Shown here: piece by piece, positions 7,351 through 15,657 of the stretch | Numbering within the stretch: position 1 is the first letter of the stretch | Layout: each line of letters begins with the position of its first letter | Source: CAZKXU01 sp964556665 | GTDB lineage: Bacteria > Bdellovibrionota_C > UBA2361 > CAZKXU01 | NCBI GenBank assembly: GCA_964556665.1 | Contig: CAZKXU010000028.1 | Span: 1 to 34,067 of the forward strand | Direction: 5' to 3' | Length of the DNA stretch: 34,067 nucleotides | The notes under the pieces: model-generated | Database searches by the model: none | Seen by the model: the letters and a program-made list of their open reading frames with translations, nothing else | Told to the model about the DNA's origin: nothing | Program-made: the position numbers and the translations under genes

Positions 7351-9615
7351 ATGTTCTCTACAGAGTTAAACTATGCAGTAGATGCGGCGCTAAGGGAGGC
7401 CATAAGTCGTCGGCATGCATTTTTCTGTGTTGAGCATATCCTCTATGCATTACTCTTTAATGATGAGGTTTCGGCTACATTGAAACATTGCAGTGTCGAT
7501 ACTGAACTTGTAAAAAAGGATCTCGAGGATTTTTTTGATAATAAAATTGAGGTAATCTCTACAAAAGAGGAGAAAAACTACCAACCGTTACAAACTCCTG
7601 CAGTCGAAAGGATCCTAAACCGAGCAGTCTTGCATCTGCACTCTGCACAGAAGGAGATGATCACACCATTAGATCTATTGGTGGCTTTATTCACTGAAAA
7701 CGAAAGTCACGCTGTGTATTTTCTGACGAAGCAGGGGTGTAGCAGGCTAGATGTAGTCAATTATATATCCCATGGAGTTTCGGCGGGCGATTTGCCAGAG
7801 CAGAGTGAATTTAGCACGGAGAGCGATGAGAATACAGATGATGAAGAGCCTGCAAAAAGTAATCAGGAGATAAAGCATAAGGCCGGTGCTATAGAGCGGT
7901 TTTGTGAGGATCTAACTACTAAGGCTGCTAATGGTGAGCTTGACCCGATTGTTGGTCGAGATAAAGAGCTAGAACGCTCATTAAAGATTCTTTCAAGGAG
8001 ACAGAAAAATAATCCACTCTTTATCGGAGAGCCAGGTGTAGGTAAAAGCGCTATGGCTCACGCTCTAGCACAGAGGATTGTATCAGGGGATGTCCCAGCC
8101 GGCTTGAAAAAATCCCGTTTATACTCCCTTAATATGGGAAATATTATCGCTGGAACCAAGTTTCGTGGTGAATTTGAAGATCGACTGAAAGGAATTGTAA
8201 AGGAATTAACCGCTCTACCAGCAGCTATTATTTTTATCGATGAAATTCATACACTCGTAGGTGCTGGTGCGACCGGTTCAGGCTCACTTGATGCGGCAAA
8301 TCTATTAAAGCCAGCTTTGGCATCAGGAAAACTCCGCTGTATCGGCAGTACAACACATGAGGATTATAAAAAAAGTTTTGAAAAGGATCGTGCACTTAGT
8401 CGAAGATTTTCAGTGGTAGAGCTGGCAGAGCCTTCGATTGAGGAAACGGTGCAGATTCTTAAAGGTTTAAGCGATCGATTCGAAAAACACCACGCTGTAA
8501 AATACACTGCAGCAGCATTAAAGGCAGCTGCCGAACTTTCCGCAAAACATATTAACGAACGATTTCTACCTGATAAAGCGATTGATATTATAGATGAAGC
8601 GGGTGCTGCCAACGCGCTCCTACCTGCTAAAAAACGTAAACGCTCTATCTCAGAGCATGAAATAGAGCTGGTAGTATCAGCAGTCGCAAAAGTACCGGTG
8701 CGTTCTGTCTCAGTTTCAGATGCAGAGTTACTTCAGAATTTAGGAACTACTTTAAAAGAGAGGGTCTACGGGCAGGATCCTGCAGTTGAAGCCGTGGCAC
8801 AAGCGATCAAGAGAAGCCGTGCCGGCCTGAAAAGTGATCAGAAGCCTGTAGGTTGCTTCCTATTTGCAGGCCCCACCGGTGTTGGTAAAACTGAGCTTGC
8901 AAAAGCATTAGCACAGGAGCTAGGGGTTTCTTTCCACCGTTTTGATATGAGTGAATATATGGAGAAGCATGCGGTGGCACGTTTGATTGGTGCTCCTCCT
9001 GGCTATGTTGGATATGAAGAGGGTGGGCAGCTTACAGATCTCGTTCGTAGAGAGCCTTATGCAGTGCTTCTATTTGATGAGATTGAAAAGGCGCATGAGG
9101 ACATCTATAATATCCTTTTACAGGTAATGGATGATGCACGTTTAACCGACTCGCATGGCCGTAAAACCGATTTCCGAAATATCATTCTTATATTAACTAC
9201 TAATGCTGGATCTGAAGCCTCTGCTGTGCTTGGTTTTGGATCTACCCGAGTCGATTCAAATAGAGAGCGGGCAGTAAAGAAATTATTTAAGCCTGAGTTT
9301 CGTAACCGGCTAGATGAAACGGTCTATTTTGTGCCTCTTGCGATCGAGATCATTGAGAAAATAGTGGATAAATTTGTGACCGAACTAGAGCTCCAGCTTA
9401 AAGAGAAAGGGGTTAAATTCACCCTTTCAGCAGAGGCTAGACGGCAGCTAGCAGAACGGGGATTTGACCCTGTATTAGGTGCTCGCCCGATGGCACGACT
9501 TGTGCAAAAAGAGATTAAGGACCCCCTTGCAGATGAGATTCTCTTTGGTAAGTTAAAGAATGGAGGTGTAGTTAGTATAGGTATAAGTGATGGAAAGCTT
9601 AAATTCGAATTTTAA
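7351..9615 (+). CDS. clpA: ATP-dependent Clp protease ATP-binding subunit ClpA
   Basis: ClpA unfolds substrates and feeds them to ClpP. Domains in order: N-terminal Clp repeat domain (about 1-145), an acidic linker, first AAA+ module with Walker A GEPGVGKS and Walker B IIFIDEIHTL, and second module with GPTGVGKTE, LLFDEIEKAHED and FRNRLDETVYF. A possible ClpP-docking loop reads LGF just before the FRNRLD region. E. coli ClpA has IGL there; LGF still fits the general [LIV]-G-[FL] pattern. The length of 754 aa is normal for ClpA, and there is no ClpB-type middle domain. A strong GGAGGAGG inside the clpS end precedes the start. No clpP is in the window. Confidence 0.95.
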   Translation: MFSTELNYAVDAALREAISRRHAFFCVEHILYALLFNDEVSATLKHCSVDTELVKKDLEDFFDNKIEVISTKEEKNYQPLQTPAVERILNRAVLHLHSAQKEMITPLDLLVALFTENESHAVYFLTKQGCSRLDVVNYISHGVSAGDLPEQSEFSTESDENTDDEEPAKSNQEIKHKAGAIERFCEDLTTKAANGELDPIVGRDKELERSLKILSRRQKNNPLFIGEPGVGKSAMAHALAQRIVSGDVPAGLKKSRLYSLNMGNIIAGTKFRGEFEDRLKGIVKELTALPAAIIFIDEIHTLVGAGATGSGSLDAANLLKPALASGKLRCIGSTTHEDYKKSFEKDRALSRRFSVVELAEPSIEETVQILKGLSDRFEKHHAVKYTAAALKAAAELSAKHINERFLPDKAIDIIDEAGAANALLPAKKRKRSISEHEIELVVSAVAKVPVRSVSVSDAELLQNLGTTLKERVYGQDPAVEAVAQAIKRSRAGLKSDQKPVGCFLFAGPTGVGKTELAKALAQELGVSFHRFDMSEYMEKHAVARLIGAPPGYVGYEEGGQLTDLVRREPYAVLLFDEIEKAHEDIYNILLQVMDDARLTDSHGRKTDFRNIILILTTNAGSEASAVLGFGSTRVDSNRERAVKKLFKPEFRNRLDETVYFVPLAIEIIEKIVDKFVTELELQLKEKGVKFTLSAEARRQLAERGFDPVLGARPMARLVQKEIKDPLADEILFGKLKNGGVVSIGISDGKLKFEF

Positions 9616-9808
9616 GAGTGAAGTAGGGGCCAGCATGGTAGAGTATATACTTATGCTAGCTCTGCTTGTTCTGCTATTAGCTGGCTTTAGAGCCTCATTA
9701 ATGTATGCCATACAGGATCGCGCTACTCGTCAGAGCCAGGAACATGATTTTACTACTAAGAAGCCGTTATTTCCGGTGCCAACCCCTACTGTTACACCAA
9801 CGCCGTAG
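9587..9808 (+). CDS. Flp-type pilin-like small prepilin
   Basis: The 73-aa product has a leader of about 14 residues ending in glycine. Then comes ASMVEYILML, giving the G|xxxxEY prepilin peptidase site of Flp pilins (Glu at +5, Tyr at +6), and one hydrophobic helix. The tail is Pro/Thr-rich (PVPTPTVTPTP). This need for a leader supports the GTG at 9587 or the ATG at 9590 over the internal ATG at 9635, which would leave no leader. The 5' end overlaps clpA by about 28 bp, and no well-spaced ribosome-binding site is visible (GGAGG lies about 20 bases upstream). The tail is unlike typical Flp pilins, so it may be a minor pilin. It converges on the TadG/TadE genes. Confidence 0.6.
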   Translation: MMESLNSNFKSEVGASMVEYILMLALLVLLLAGFRASLMYAIQDRATRQSQEHDFTTKKPLFPVPTPTVTPTP

Positions 9809-9867
9809 TTTTTAGTCTAATAAGACATCAACAATAGAGCAGCTTAGTTTTTGAAATTGCCCATTTT

Positions 9868-10062
9868 CCTGGGCCTGATCTTAGTCCTAATCCTCGCCTA
9901 AGTCCTCGTCTTTGATCTTGTCCGGATTCTTCGTTCTAGCCCTGATCCAGGACAAAACAAATCAGGACTGGACAGGGCTTAGGGCTAGAACCAAGAAAAC
10001 GGACAACGGACAAAGACAAGAACGAAGACGAGGACGAAGGCTAAGATTAAGACTAGGAATGA
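9868..10062. repeat. Long imperfect inverted repeat D of degenerate hexamer-like units
   Basis: The left half (about 9868-9948) is pyrimidine-rich, built from variants such as CCTAATCCTCG and AGTCCTCGTC. The right half (about 9965-10062) is its imperfect reverse complement, with units such as GGACAACGGACAAAGACAAG and GAAGACGAGGACGAAGG. Common segments include TTCTAGCCCT and its complement AGGGCTAGAA close to the centre. Transcripts from either side would fold into a long irregular hairpin. It separates the convergent Flp-like and TadG-like genes. The region 9809-10305 holds this repeat and the 188-bp palindrome, and no credible gene. Confidence 0.75.
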
Positions 10063-10091
10063 GGGCATCCTAAAGAGCTATAATTTTCAAT

Positions 10092-10279
10092 ACTAGTGCT
10101 CCTCCAAATAAGTTTTTTCACGTCTAGCATCACATCGTTGCCCCACCTTGTCACGCTTCTCAGTCGGAAAATCCTCGCAATACTCCAGTATTGCTGCGGA
10201 TTTCCTCCTTCCGAGGCGTGCCAATCTGGGGCAACGCTGCGCGCTATACGTGAAAAAACTTATTTGGCGAAGCACTAGT
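10092..10279. repeat. 188-bp palindromic repeat, family C, complete copy
   Basis: The element is bounded by ACTAGTGC (10092-10099) and GCACTAGT (10272-10279). The outer arms of about 54 bp are imperfect inverted copies sharing CCAAATAAGTTTTTTCACGT. The centre is another palindrome, with GCAATACT and AGTATTGC around CC and flanking AAATCC/GGATTT. Because it is palindromic, both strands give an open frame of 60 codons with similar peptides; these are consequences of the repeat. Its right arm matches positions 1-55 with one mismatch, proving dispersal. Confidence 0.88.
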
Positions 10280-10305
10280 GCTACACGAATTTAAGTTACA
10301 GCGCA

Positions 10306-13300
10306 CTAGTTAAGCTGCAACGTCTTTGTATACGTATCAAGTGCCATGCGGGTATACATAAAGGCACTAGTTAAATTCTGCCTAAAGTTTGTGTTAGTAG
10401 ATAGATCGAACCTTAATACAACAGCCTTCTTAGAAGGATGGTCTCTGAAGTAATCCATAAAATCATTGATAGTGATGACATTCGGATCTGCTGGATTACC
10501 CCAGTTATAAAGAGAGTTTTGGATAAAAAGCACCACTAAAAAGGTATTATTCATCTGAAAGAAAGTGTCGTAGGCTGCAGTAACATCATCTTTAATTACA
10601 TTGTAAGGCCTACTTGAACAGGTAAGTAGGCCACTCCTACTTCCTGAAAAATCAGCAAATCCGTCTGCGCAGTTTAGAGGGTTAACTGGATCAGGTCCGC
10701 AATTTCTAGCGGTGCACCTTGCAACAGAACATAGACCGGTAACCGGATCCTGTTCGCTCCTTTGATCTAAACATGGCTCCTGTGGGTCGCCGTCTGTCAC
10801 CACTACTGAAACGCATGGTAGTTCCTCACCTGGAGGGCGGGGATTAGCACGGCGAGCATCAAGACAGCTCTGTAAGACATCTTCTGCAACGCTTACATGA
10901 TCTGTACCGCCTGGGTAAGGTGCGATCTCATTAAAGACACACGGTGCAAGAGTCTTTACAGGTTCATTATGTGAGTATTGATTGCCGGTTTGTACACCGT
11001 CTAGACCAATCTCTCTCAAGGCAGGAAAACTATAGATGCCAAGCTTTCCAAGAAGCGGCGCGGTTCTAAAATACGTATCATCATAAGGACTTTGAGAAGG
11101 ATCTTGAACCATATTAAGAGGATTCGGAAAATATAATTTTCTTAGTGAGGAAGGGGTAACCCAACTATCCCCCTGTAAGGCAAAGCTATACCAGGCCATC
11201 TCTGGTCCGGCCGGATGTATATAGCCGTTAGTAAAATCCCCAGGTTCATTAAGTTCATAAGAACCACATCTGCCTGGTATAAAAGCGGGGTCGGTGTCCG
11301 GCACCACAAAGGGGTGAGATGGGTTGTCAAGTGGAAGGTAGTTAATTATTCCACGATGTGTATTATCGACAGCATTTATCGGTCTAGTCGCAGGATTGGG
11401 ATTATACACTGTACCCCACCAGTTACGATCAAGCATCGGCTGCATCTGGGAGAATCGGTTCAAACCAGGAGAATAACCTGTCGTATCTGAGATTAAGAAA
11501 TCTTGAGCACCAGCACCAACGTTGTATCTTACGGTTATGTTCTGTAAGGGGTGCTGAGAGAGATCCTCTACTGGCTGCTCATAGATATGACTTGCTCCAT
11601 AAGTTTGACGCGCCTTTAGCCCATCAAACCAGATGCGTAATCCTGTAGGTGGCTGATTAGTGTCCTTATCTATATTTGAGATGCTGCCATAAGGAGTCTT
11701 ACCTGCAAATGTTGAAAACTTTATTAGAGACGCAACATCAGAGATGCCCATTAAAAAGATCTGGACCATGCGCTTATAGTCCCAGTAAGCATCTGAATAT
11801 TTCGTAATAAGAGTTTTAATCGAGGAATTACAGCTTCCAAAATAAGGTGGAATCTCGTTGCCGGAGTAGAAGTTATTGTCACAGTAGTCACCTTCATGAG
11901 CTTGAATAAAATTGTGAAGTCCTAAATCAGGTGGATTTACGCAGAGGTTGTTCTCAGTAATTGTGATTTCTGGGATAGGATCGCAGGCGTTGATATCCCA
12001 ATCATACCTACCGCCTGATTTGTTAGGATTGTTTCCTGCTAACGTTGTGTATAAAAAACGACACTGATGATCCAAGCTTCTATTATTTCTGTTTTTACCT
12101 GTCCCCTGAGGCCAGTGGTTGCCGGTATCAAACGCCATCAATCTTACCCCTGGTAAATTCATATTATACTGCCACTCTCCAGCATCAAGTGGAAAGCATG
12201 GAGGACATATATTTCCAGAGCCGGGAGGGCATTCACAGGTAGTAGATCCGGTAGGACAGGTAAACTGATCTGGATTACAATCAGTTGGTGGATCATTTAA
12301 AAACCCTTTCCAACGTATGTCAGGATCACCACAGACTAGCCGATTGAAATTTGGCTGATCGGTTGGTATGTTATTCAGTTTTGTGTCAAAATAGAATACA
12401 CCTGGATTGTAGATATCATCAGGCCATCCGTCAGCATTAGCAGATAATGGAGCATTAATTCCCCTACTTCCCTTTGTCCCGCTCACATCAATAGTCTTTC
12501 CCCCAAAATACGCGGGAGCTGGATCAAGTCTTTGATCGCAATCACCATCCCCTTTTATACATCCTGGGTTACCTGGACGTAAGTTGTCCTCCTCAAAATA
12601 GGCTAATGTATCAGGCGGTTTTGGTATTGGAATATCTGGAGCAGTGTATTCTTTAAACCAGTACTCAAGCGGGAGCCCCCTCACACTTATATACCCAGGT
12701 AATTTAGAGAATATCTCGTAGCTACATGCTATCTGATTAACACGTGCCTGTTTTCCAGGATCAAGTGTGCTATAAGGAGCAGAACCGTATCTACTAGGAT
12801 TTTGTGTAGGCAGGGTGCAGTCTCCATTGGTTGTCGGATTAGTTTCAAATGGGTACCCCATCGGAATCGTACTGCCTACAGCAATAGGGGCAGGTGGGGA
12901 TCCAATCGCTGTCTCGGGATTTCCATAAAGCGGAACATTAAAATTTGTTGCGAACTGCTGAAGTGGAGTAAAGCTGTTAGGTGGATCGGGTGGCGGCCCA
13001 ATCATACTGTAAGAGGTGTCAATATAGATAGGCACAAAATGATCAAAGATTGAGCCTGTTATTTTTGTTTGTGTAATGGCACTACCTAGCCCGACACCAG
13101 GGAGGAAATTACTGAAAAAACCGTTTAAAAAACCTAGATCGGATTGTATCCGTACGGCTAGTTTTGCCGGAACAACTGAGGAGTCATACTGGAATTCCAC
13201 CACGCCATTTGTGAGCGTTTGCGGGGCACCTGCTATAGCTACATCTTCCGCTTGGACATCAGGGAATCCATTCAAGAATGTTACCCAGGCTGCTCCATTT

Positions 13301-13491
13301 AATGCCCCTTGCTGGTTAGGGATGGCAGCTTTCCCAACCTGAACAGCCTGAAGTACTGTATAAAAACCGCGCAAACTGCGGCTGATGCCATCTAAATATT
13401 GAATTGAGCTAAACAGCAGTAATAGCAGGGCAGCTATGCTGATTGCACCAATTACAAGAACCTGGCCGCTTTCACTGTTTCTTACTCTCAT
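10306..13491 (-). CDS. TadG-like protein with split von Willebrand A motifs (1061 aa)
   Basis: The N-terminus has the TadE/TadG-like anchor SESGQVLVIGAISIAALLLLLF, a single membrane helix. A MIDAS-type motif D158-T-S160-Y-S162 (in IYIDTSYSM) starts a von Willebrand A fold, and the matching SVVVTDGDP lies only near residue 895. About 700 residues rich in Pro, Asn, Gly and Cys separate the two, including a dense cysteine patch around residues 405-435. The bulk should be outside the cytoplasmic membrane. TadG proteins help assemble or anchor Tad/Flp pili, but this one is much longer than usual and its function is inferred from fold and neighbours. Its ATG overlaps the stop of the upstream TadE gene (ATGA), with GGAGG upstream, so the two are translationally coupled. 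Confidence 0.65.
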   Translation of the reverse strand: MRVRNSESGQVLVIGAISIAALLLLLFSSIQYLDGISRSLRGFYTVLQAVQVGKAAIPNQQGALNGAAWVTFLNGFPDVQAEDVAIAGAPQTLTNGVVEFQYDSSVVPAKLAVRIQSDLGFLNGFFSNFLPGVGLGSAITQTKITGSIFDHFVPIYIDTSYSMIGPPPDPPNSFTPLQQFATNFNVPLYGNPETAIGSPPAPIAVGSTIPMGYPFETNPTTNGDCTLPTQNPSRYGSAPYSTLDPGKQARVNQIACSYEIFSKLPGYISVRGLPLEYWFKEYTAPDIPIPKPPDTLAYFEEDNLRPGNPGCIKGDGDCDQRLDPAPAYFGGKTIDVSGTKGSRGINAPLSANADGWPDDIYNPGVFYFDTKLNNIPTDQPNFNRLVCGDPDIRWKGFLNDPPTDCNPDQFTCPTGSTTCECPPGSGNICPPCFPLDAGEWQYNMNLPGVRLMAFDTGNHWPQGTGKNRNNRSLDHQCRFLYTTLAGNNPNKSGGRYDWDINACDPIPEITITENNLCVNPPDLGLHNFIQAHEGDYCDNNFYSGNEIPPYFGSCNSSIKTLITKYSDAYWDYKRMVQIFLMGISDVASLIKFSTFAGKTPYGSISNIDKDTNQPPTGLRIWFDGLKARQTYGASHIYEQPVEDLSQHPLQNITVRYNVGAGAQDFLISDTTGYSPGLNRFSQMQPMLDRNWWGTVYNPNPATRPINAVDNTHRGIINYLPLDNPSHPFVVPDTDPAFIPGRCGSYELNEPGDFTNGYIHPAGPEMAWYSFALQGDSWVTPSSLRKLYFPNPLNMVQDPSQSPYDDTYFRTAPLLGKLGIYSFPALREIGLDGVQTGNQYSHNEPVKTLAPCVFNEIAPYPGGTDHVSVAEDVLQSCLDARRANPRPPGEELPCVSVVVTDGDPQEPCLDQRSEQDPVTGLCSVARCTARNCGPDPVNPLNCADGFADFSGSRSGLLTCSSRPYNVIKDDVTAAYDTFFQMNNTFLVVLFIQNSLYNWGNPADPNVITINDFMDYFRDHPSKKAVVLRFDLSTNTNFRQNLTSAFMYTRMALDTYTKTLQLN

Positions 13492-14354
13492 TCGAATTGT
13501 GCCTCCACATCGAAAAAGAATGTTCTAAAGTCAACAATCGGATCACCGCCATAAAATCTTGGGGGAATAGAGCACTGCGCTAGGTACATTACTGGCCTTA
13601 GTCGGGAGTATGCAGTTATATCAGGTATGTTAAACCCGGGGACGACAGGCATATTTAGCTGCATCAGTAAGCGGCCAAATGGAACAGGTGGTGAGGTAGG
13701 ATTGGTATTATCAGTAAGGAGTTGACGTCTCAAAATGAGGTTATTTTGTGCCCGTTTATATGTATTAAAATCTGTTTGTATCCTTGCTTTTATACTTTGA
13801 TCACCGTTTGGAGCAAAGCATTCGTCATCTTCAGGCTCTGTATAAAAACGGTACCGTGCTGGATCGGGTGGATTATATTCAGCTCCATCTCCTGCTATGG
13901 CGCTATCGGATGCAGAGCCTATATTTTGCGCATTTTGGCACCTTCCACCGGGTCTTGTCCTAACACAAATATCGTAGTACCAGAGCTCGGCAGCCATGCC
14001 GGCGGTCACTAAGCTAGAACCGGAGCCAATATTATCGATGATATTATGATAAAACTGCAACATGCCGGGCATGAATATATCGAGCTCGTCAAAGTTTGCT
14101 TTTCGGACATTTATAAATGCAGAATCCGGTGTAGGACCTTGATCGATAAAGATATAAAGAGGACGAAACCGGTTTCTTGCAGCAAGCTGAATTAATGCGG
14201 CATTATGCCGCTCCTTAGTTATTGCAACAACTACAACATCCCAATAAGCGGTAAAGATAATTAGAAAAAGAGGCAAGAGGATCGCAAACTCAAAAAAAGC
14301 GGCACCTAGTTCCGATCCTCTCTTTATATTAGCCTCAAGCCGTTTGTACCTCAA
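13488..14354 (-). CDS. TadE-like pseudopilin (288 aa)
   Basis: The leader of 17 residues ends in glycine and is followed by AAFFEFAILLPLFLIIF, giving Glu at +5 of a prepilin peptidase site and one hydrophobic helix, as in TadE/TadF pseudopilins. The remaining 240 residues are predicted extracytoplasmic and contain several cysteines; I recognise no enzyme domain. The start is TTG at 14354, supported by AAGGA eight bases upstream; no ATG precedes the helix. TadE proteins act with TadG and TadF in Tad pilus biogenesis. The gene lies in a probable operon with the TadG-like gene (4-bp overlap) and behind the glycine-rich gene (44 bp). Confidence 0.7.
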   Translation of the reverse strand: MRYKRLEANIKRGSELGAAFFEFAILLPLFLIIFTAYWDVVVVAITKERHNAALIQLAARNRFRPLYIFIDQGPTPDSAFINVRKANFDELDIFMPGMLQFYHNIIDNIGSGSSLVTAGMAAELWYYDICVRTRPGGRCQNAQNIGSASDSAIAGDGAEYNPPDPARYRFYTEPEDDECFAPNGDQSIKARIQTDFNTYKRAQNNLILRRQLLTDNTNPTSPPVPFGRLLMQLNMPVVPGFNIPDITAYSRLRPVMYLAQCSIPPRFYGGDPIVDFRTFFFDVEAQFE

Positions 14355-14398
14355 ATGGCAAATCCTTATTACAAAAAGTAGGCTAAAAATAACTATTT

Positions 14399-14713
14399 TT
14401 ATTCATTTATAACAATCTCGTTTGGAGGATCGTATGTATTGCTCCCATCGCTTGTTGTGTATCCAGACTTTACTTTCTCTATCTTTTCGGAGTTGTTACC
14501 GCCGCCACTACCACCGCCGCTACCGCCACCACTACCGCCGCCGCCGCTGCCGCCGCCACTACCACCGCCGCTACCGCCACCACTACCGCCGCCGCTACCG
14601 CCACCATTCCCATTTCCACCAGGAGGAGGGTTGGCATATGACTGCGACACATTGACTGTTAGAAATGAAGCTAATCCAAGTAAGAGTAATAGACGGGCCA
14701 ATTTTGTTGACAT
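14399..14713 (-). CDS. Secreted glycine-rich protein with (GGGS)n repeats
   Basis: The 104-aa product has a clear signal peptide (MSTKLARLLLLLGLASFLTV, probable cleavage after SYA). A stretch of about 45 residues made almost only of GGGS units follows, then a polar tail with SGYTTSDGSNTYDPPNE. A GAGG ribosome-binding site lies about 8 bases before the ATG. The function is unknown. The repeat is a flexible linker in physical terms and may connect a processed N-terminus to the tail, or the protein may be a surface or matrix component. It lies between two TadE-like genes, which suggests a role with the pilus-like apparatus. The opposite strand has an open poly-proline frame that is only the shadow of this repeat. 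Confidence 0.65.
   Translation of the reverse strand: MSTKLARLLLLLGLASFLTVNVSQSYANPPPGGNGNGGGSGGGSGGGSGGGSGGGSGGGGSGGGSGGGSGGGNNSEKIEKVKSGYTTSDGSNTYDPPNEIVINE
14499..14606. repeat. Coding minisatellite for GGGS units
   Basis: Trinucleotide and 12-bp repetition encodes the Gly/Ser tract. On top of it lies a longer duplication: 44 bases at 14501-14544 recur exactly at 14552-14595, an offset of 51 bases or 17 codons. The exact nucleotide identity, including third positions, points to a recent in-frame expansion. Confidence 0.85.
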
Positions 14714-14787
14714 AGTGAGTTACCTCAGCTTAAAAGATTACAAAATAATAGTATAAAGCAAGAAATATACCAGACTTGTTAGTAAGT

Positions 14788-14805
14788 TAACTAACACCGG
14801 TACAG
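14788..14805. promoter_or_regulatory. Inverted repeat GTTAGT-N6-ACTAAC upstream of the glycine-rich gene
   Basis: Six-base inverted arms separated by AAGTTA lie about 75-90 bases before the glycine-rich gene's start, in a 254-bp gap that otherwise shows no gene. It could be an operator-like site or a weak hairpin. A TATACT sequence closer to the gene may be a -10 element, without a convincing -35. Farther off, CCTGATCT (14881-14888) and AGATCAGG (14933-14940) form another inverted pair just past the TadE stop. Confidence 0.3.
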
Positions 14806-14967
14806 TAATTAAGAATATCATTACAGCTGTAGCCTTCACAAGGATTTAAGTGCTACCACAATAACAACAAGGAATAATCTCCTGATCTTAAGAAGTTGTC
14901 TGTAACTATCAGAAAGTACGCTAGATCAGGTAATTGATATAAATTATTATATACCCACCGAGTAAAT

Positions 14968-15621
14968 CTACCTTAACAAAATCCCATAAGAATCAATAGA
15001 ATCCACAGCTACAGAATTTTGGCTAACAAACCGAGCTCGAAGCGGGTTGCCAACCCAAGATCGCCAACTGCCCCATGGTTCAACTTTAATGAAGAAACCG
15101 GAATTTAGATCGTAACCGCTTATAGGGCCTGTATTTCCCTGACCTGGTCCGCCACCACGACCGCTGCCACCGCCTCCAGGGTTAAACTGAGGTAAAACTA
15201 TCTCAGCCCAGATCTGAGCGCGTTTCTCATTCCTGCGGGTCTCACCGTAGGCATACCGTCGTTCAAGAGCTAATTCAGCGACATAGTTGACCCGAGCAAC
15301 ATCTGCATTAACTTTTCTATTAAAGTGCTTTTTATTTATTGCTCTATTATAGGCAAGTGTTTGGTAATCAATCGGCGAAGTGCTGTGTTGGATAAAGAGA
15401 TCTTTTATGACAACGTTATTTACATGATTGAGATTGCTATTAACATCGGCTGTGGCTGCCATCTGGGTATAAACTACATCCCTGGTAATCGCGCCAAGCT
15501 CTGTAAAACCTATAGCTGTTAATACAAACCCTAAGAGGATCCCTAAAAATAAGGGGAAAGTGAGCACCGCTTCGATCATTGCAGCACCGCTTGGAGAGAG
15601 AAATTTTGAGTTATTTAGCAT
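14968..15621 (-). CDS. TadE-like pseudopilin (217 aa; frame open to 15690)
   Basis: From the ATG at 15621 the protein begins with a 12-residue leader MLNNSKFLSPSG, then AAMIEAVLTFPLFLG. This gives Gly at -1 and Glu at +5 for prepilin peptidase, followed by a long hydrophobic helix. The extracytoplasmic part contains a short Gly-rich insert (PGGGGSGRGGGPGQG) and no cysteines near it. The reading frame stays open to an ATG at 15690, but those 23 extra codons begin inside dispersed repeat A. The downstream start therefore fits TadE proteins better, though it has no strong ribosome-binding site. It is the first of the minus-strand pilus-like genes. Confidence 0.68.
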   Translation of the reverse strand: MLNNSKFLSPSGAAMIEAVLTFPLFLGILLGFVLTAIGFTELGAITRDVVYTQMAATADVNSNLNHVNNVVIKDLFIQHSTSPIDYQTLAYNRAINKKHFNRKVNADVARVNYVAELALERRYAYGETRRNEKRAQIWAEIVLPQFNPGGGGSGRGGGPGQGNTGPISGYDLNSGFFIKVEPWGSWRSWVGNPLRARFVSQNSVAVDSIDSYGILLR

Positions 15622-15657
15622 AGCTCTACAATATGAGTTCGAAAAAGTTTGCACCGT

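Noticed and set aside
7351..9615. ClpB or ClpC
   Set aside because: No coiled-coil middle domain is present and the gene directly follows clpS, which fits ClpA.
10093..10278. Two overlapping 60-codon open frames on opposite strands
   Set aside because: They give similar peptides because the DNA is palindromic; the repeat explains both.
14499..14606. Possible CRISPR-like array
   Set aside because: Repeat units are 12-bp coding units without distinct spacers; it is a coding minisatellite.
14422..14756. Plus-strand open frames encoding poly-proline or His/Arg-rich proteins
   Set aside because: Shadows of the GGGS-coding repeat on the other strand; no start signal or other support.
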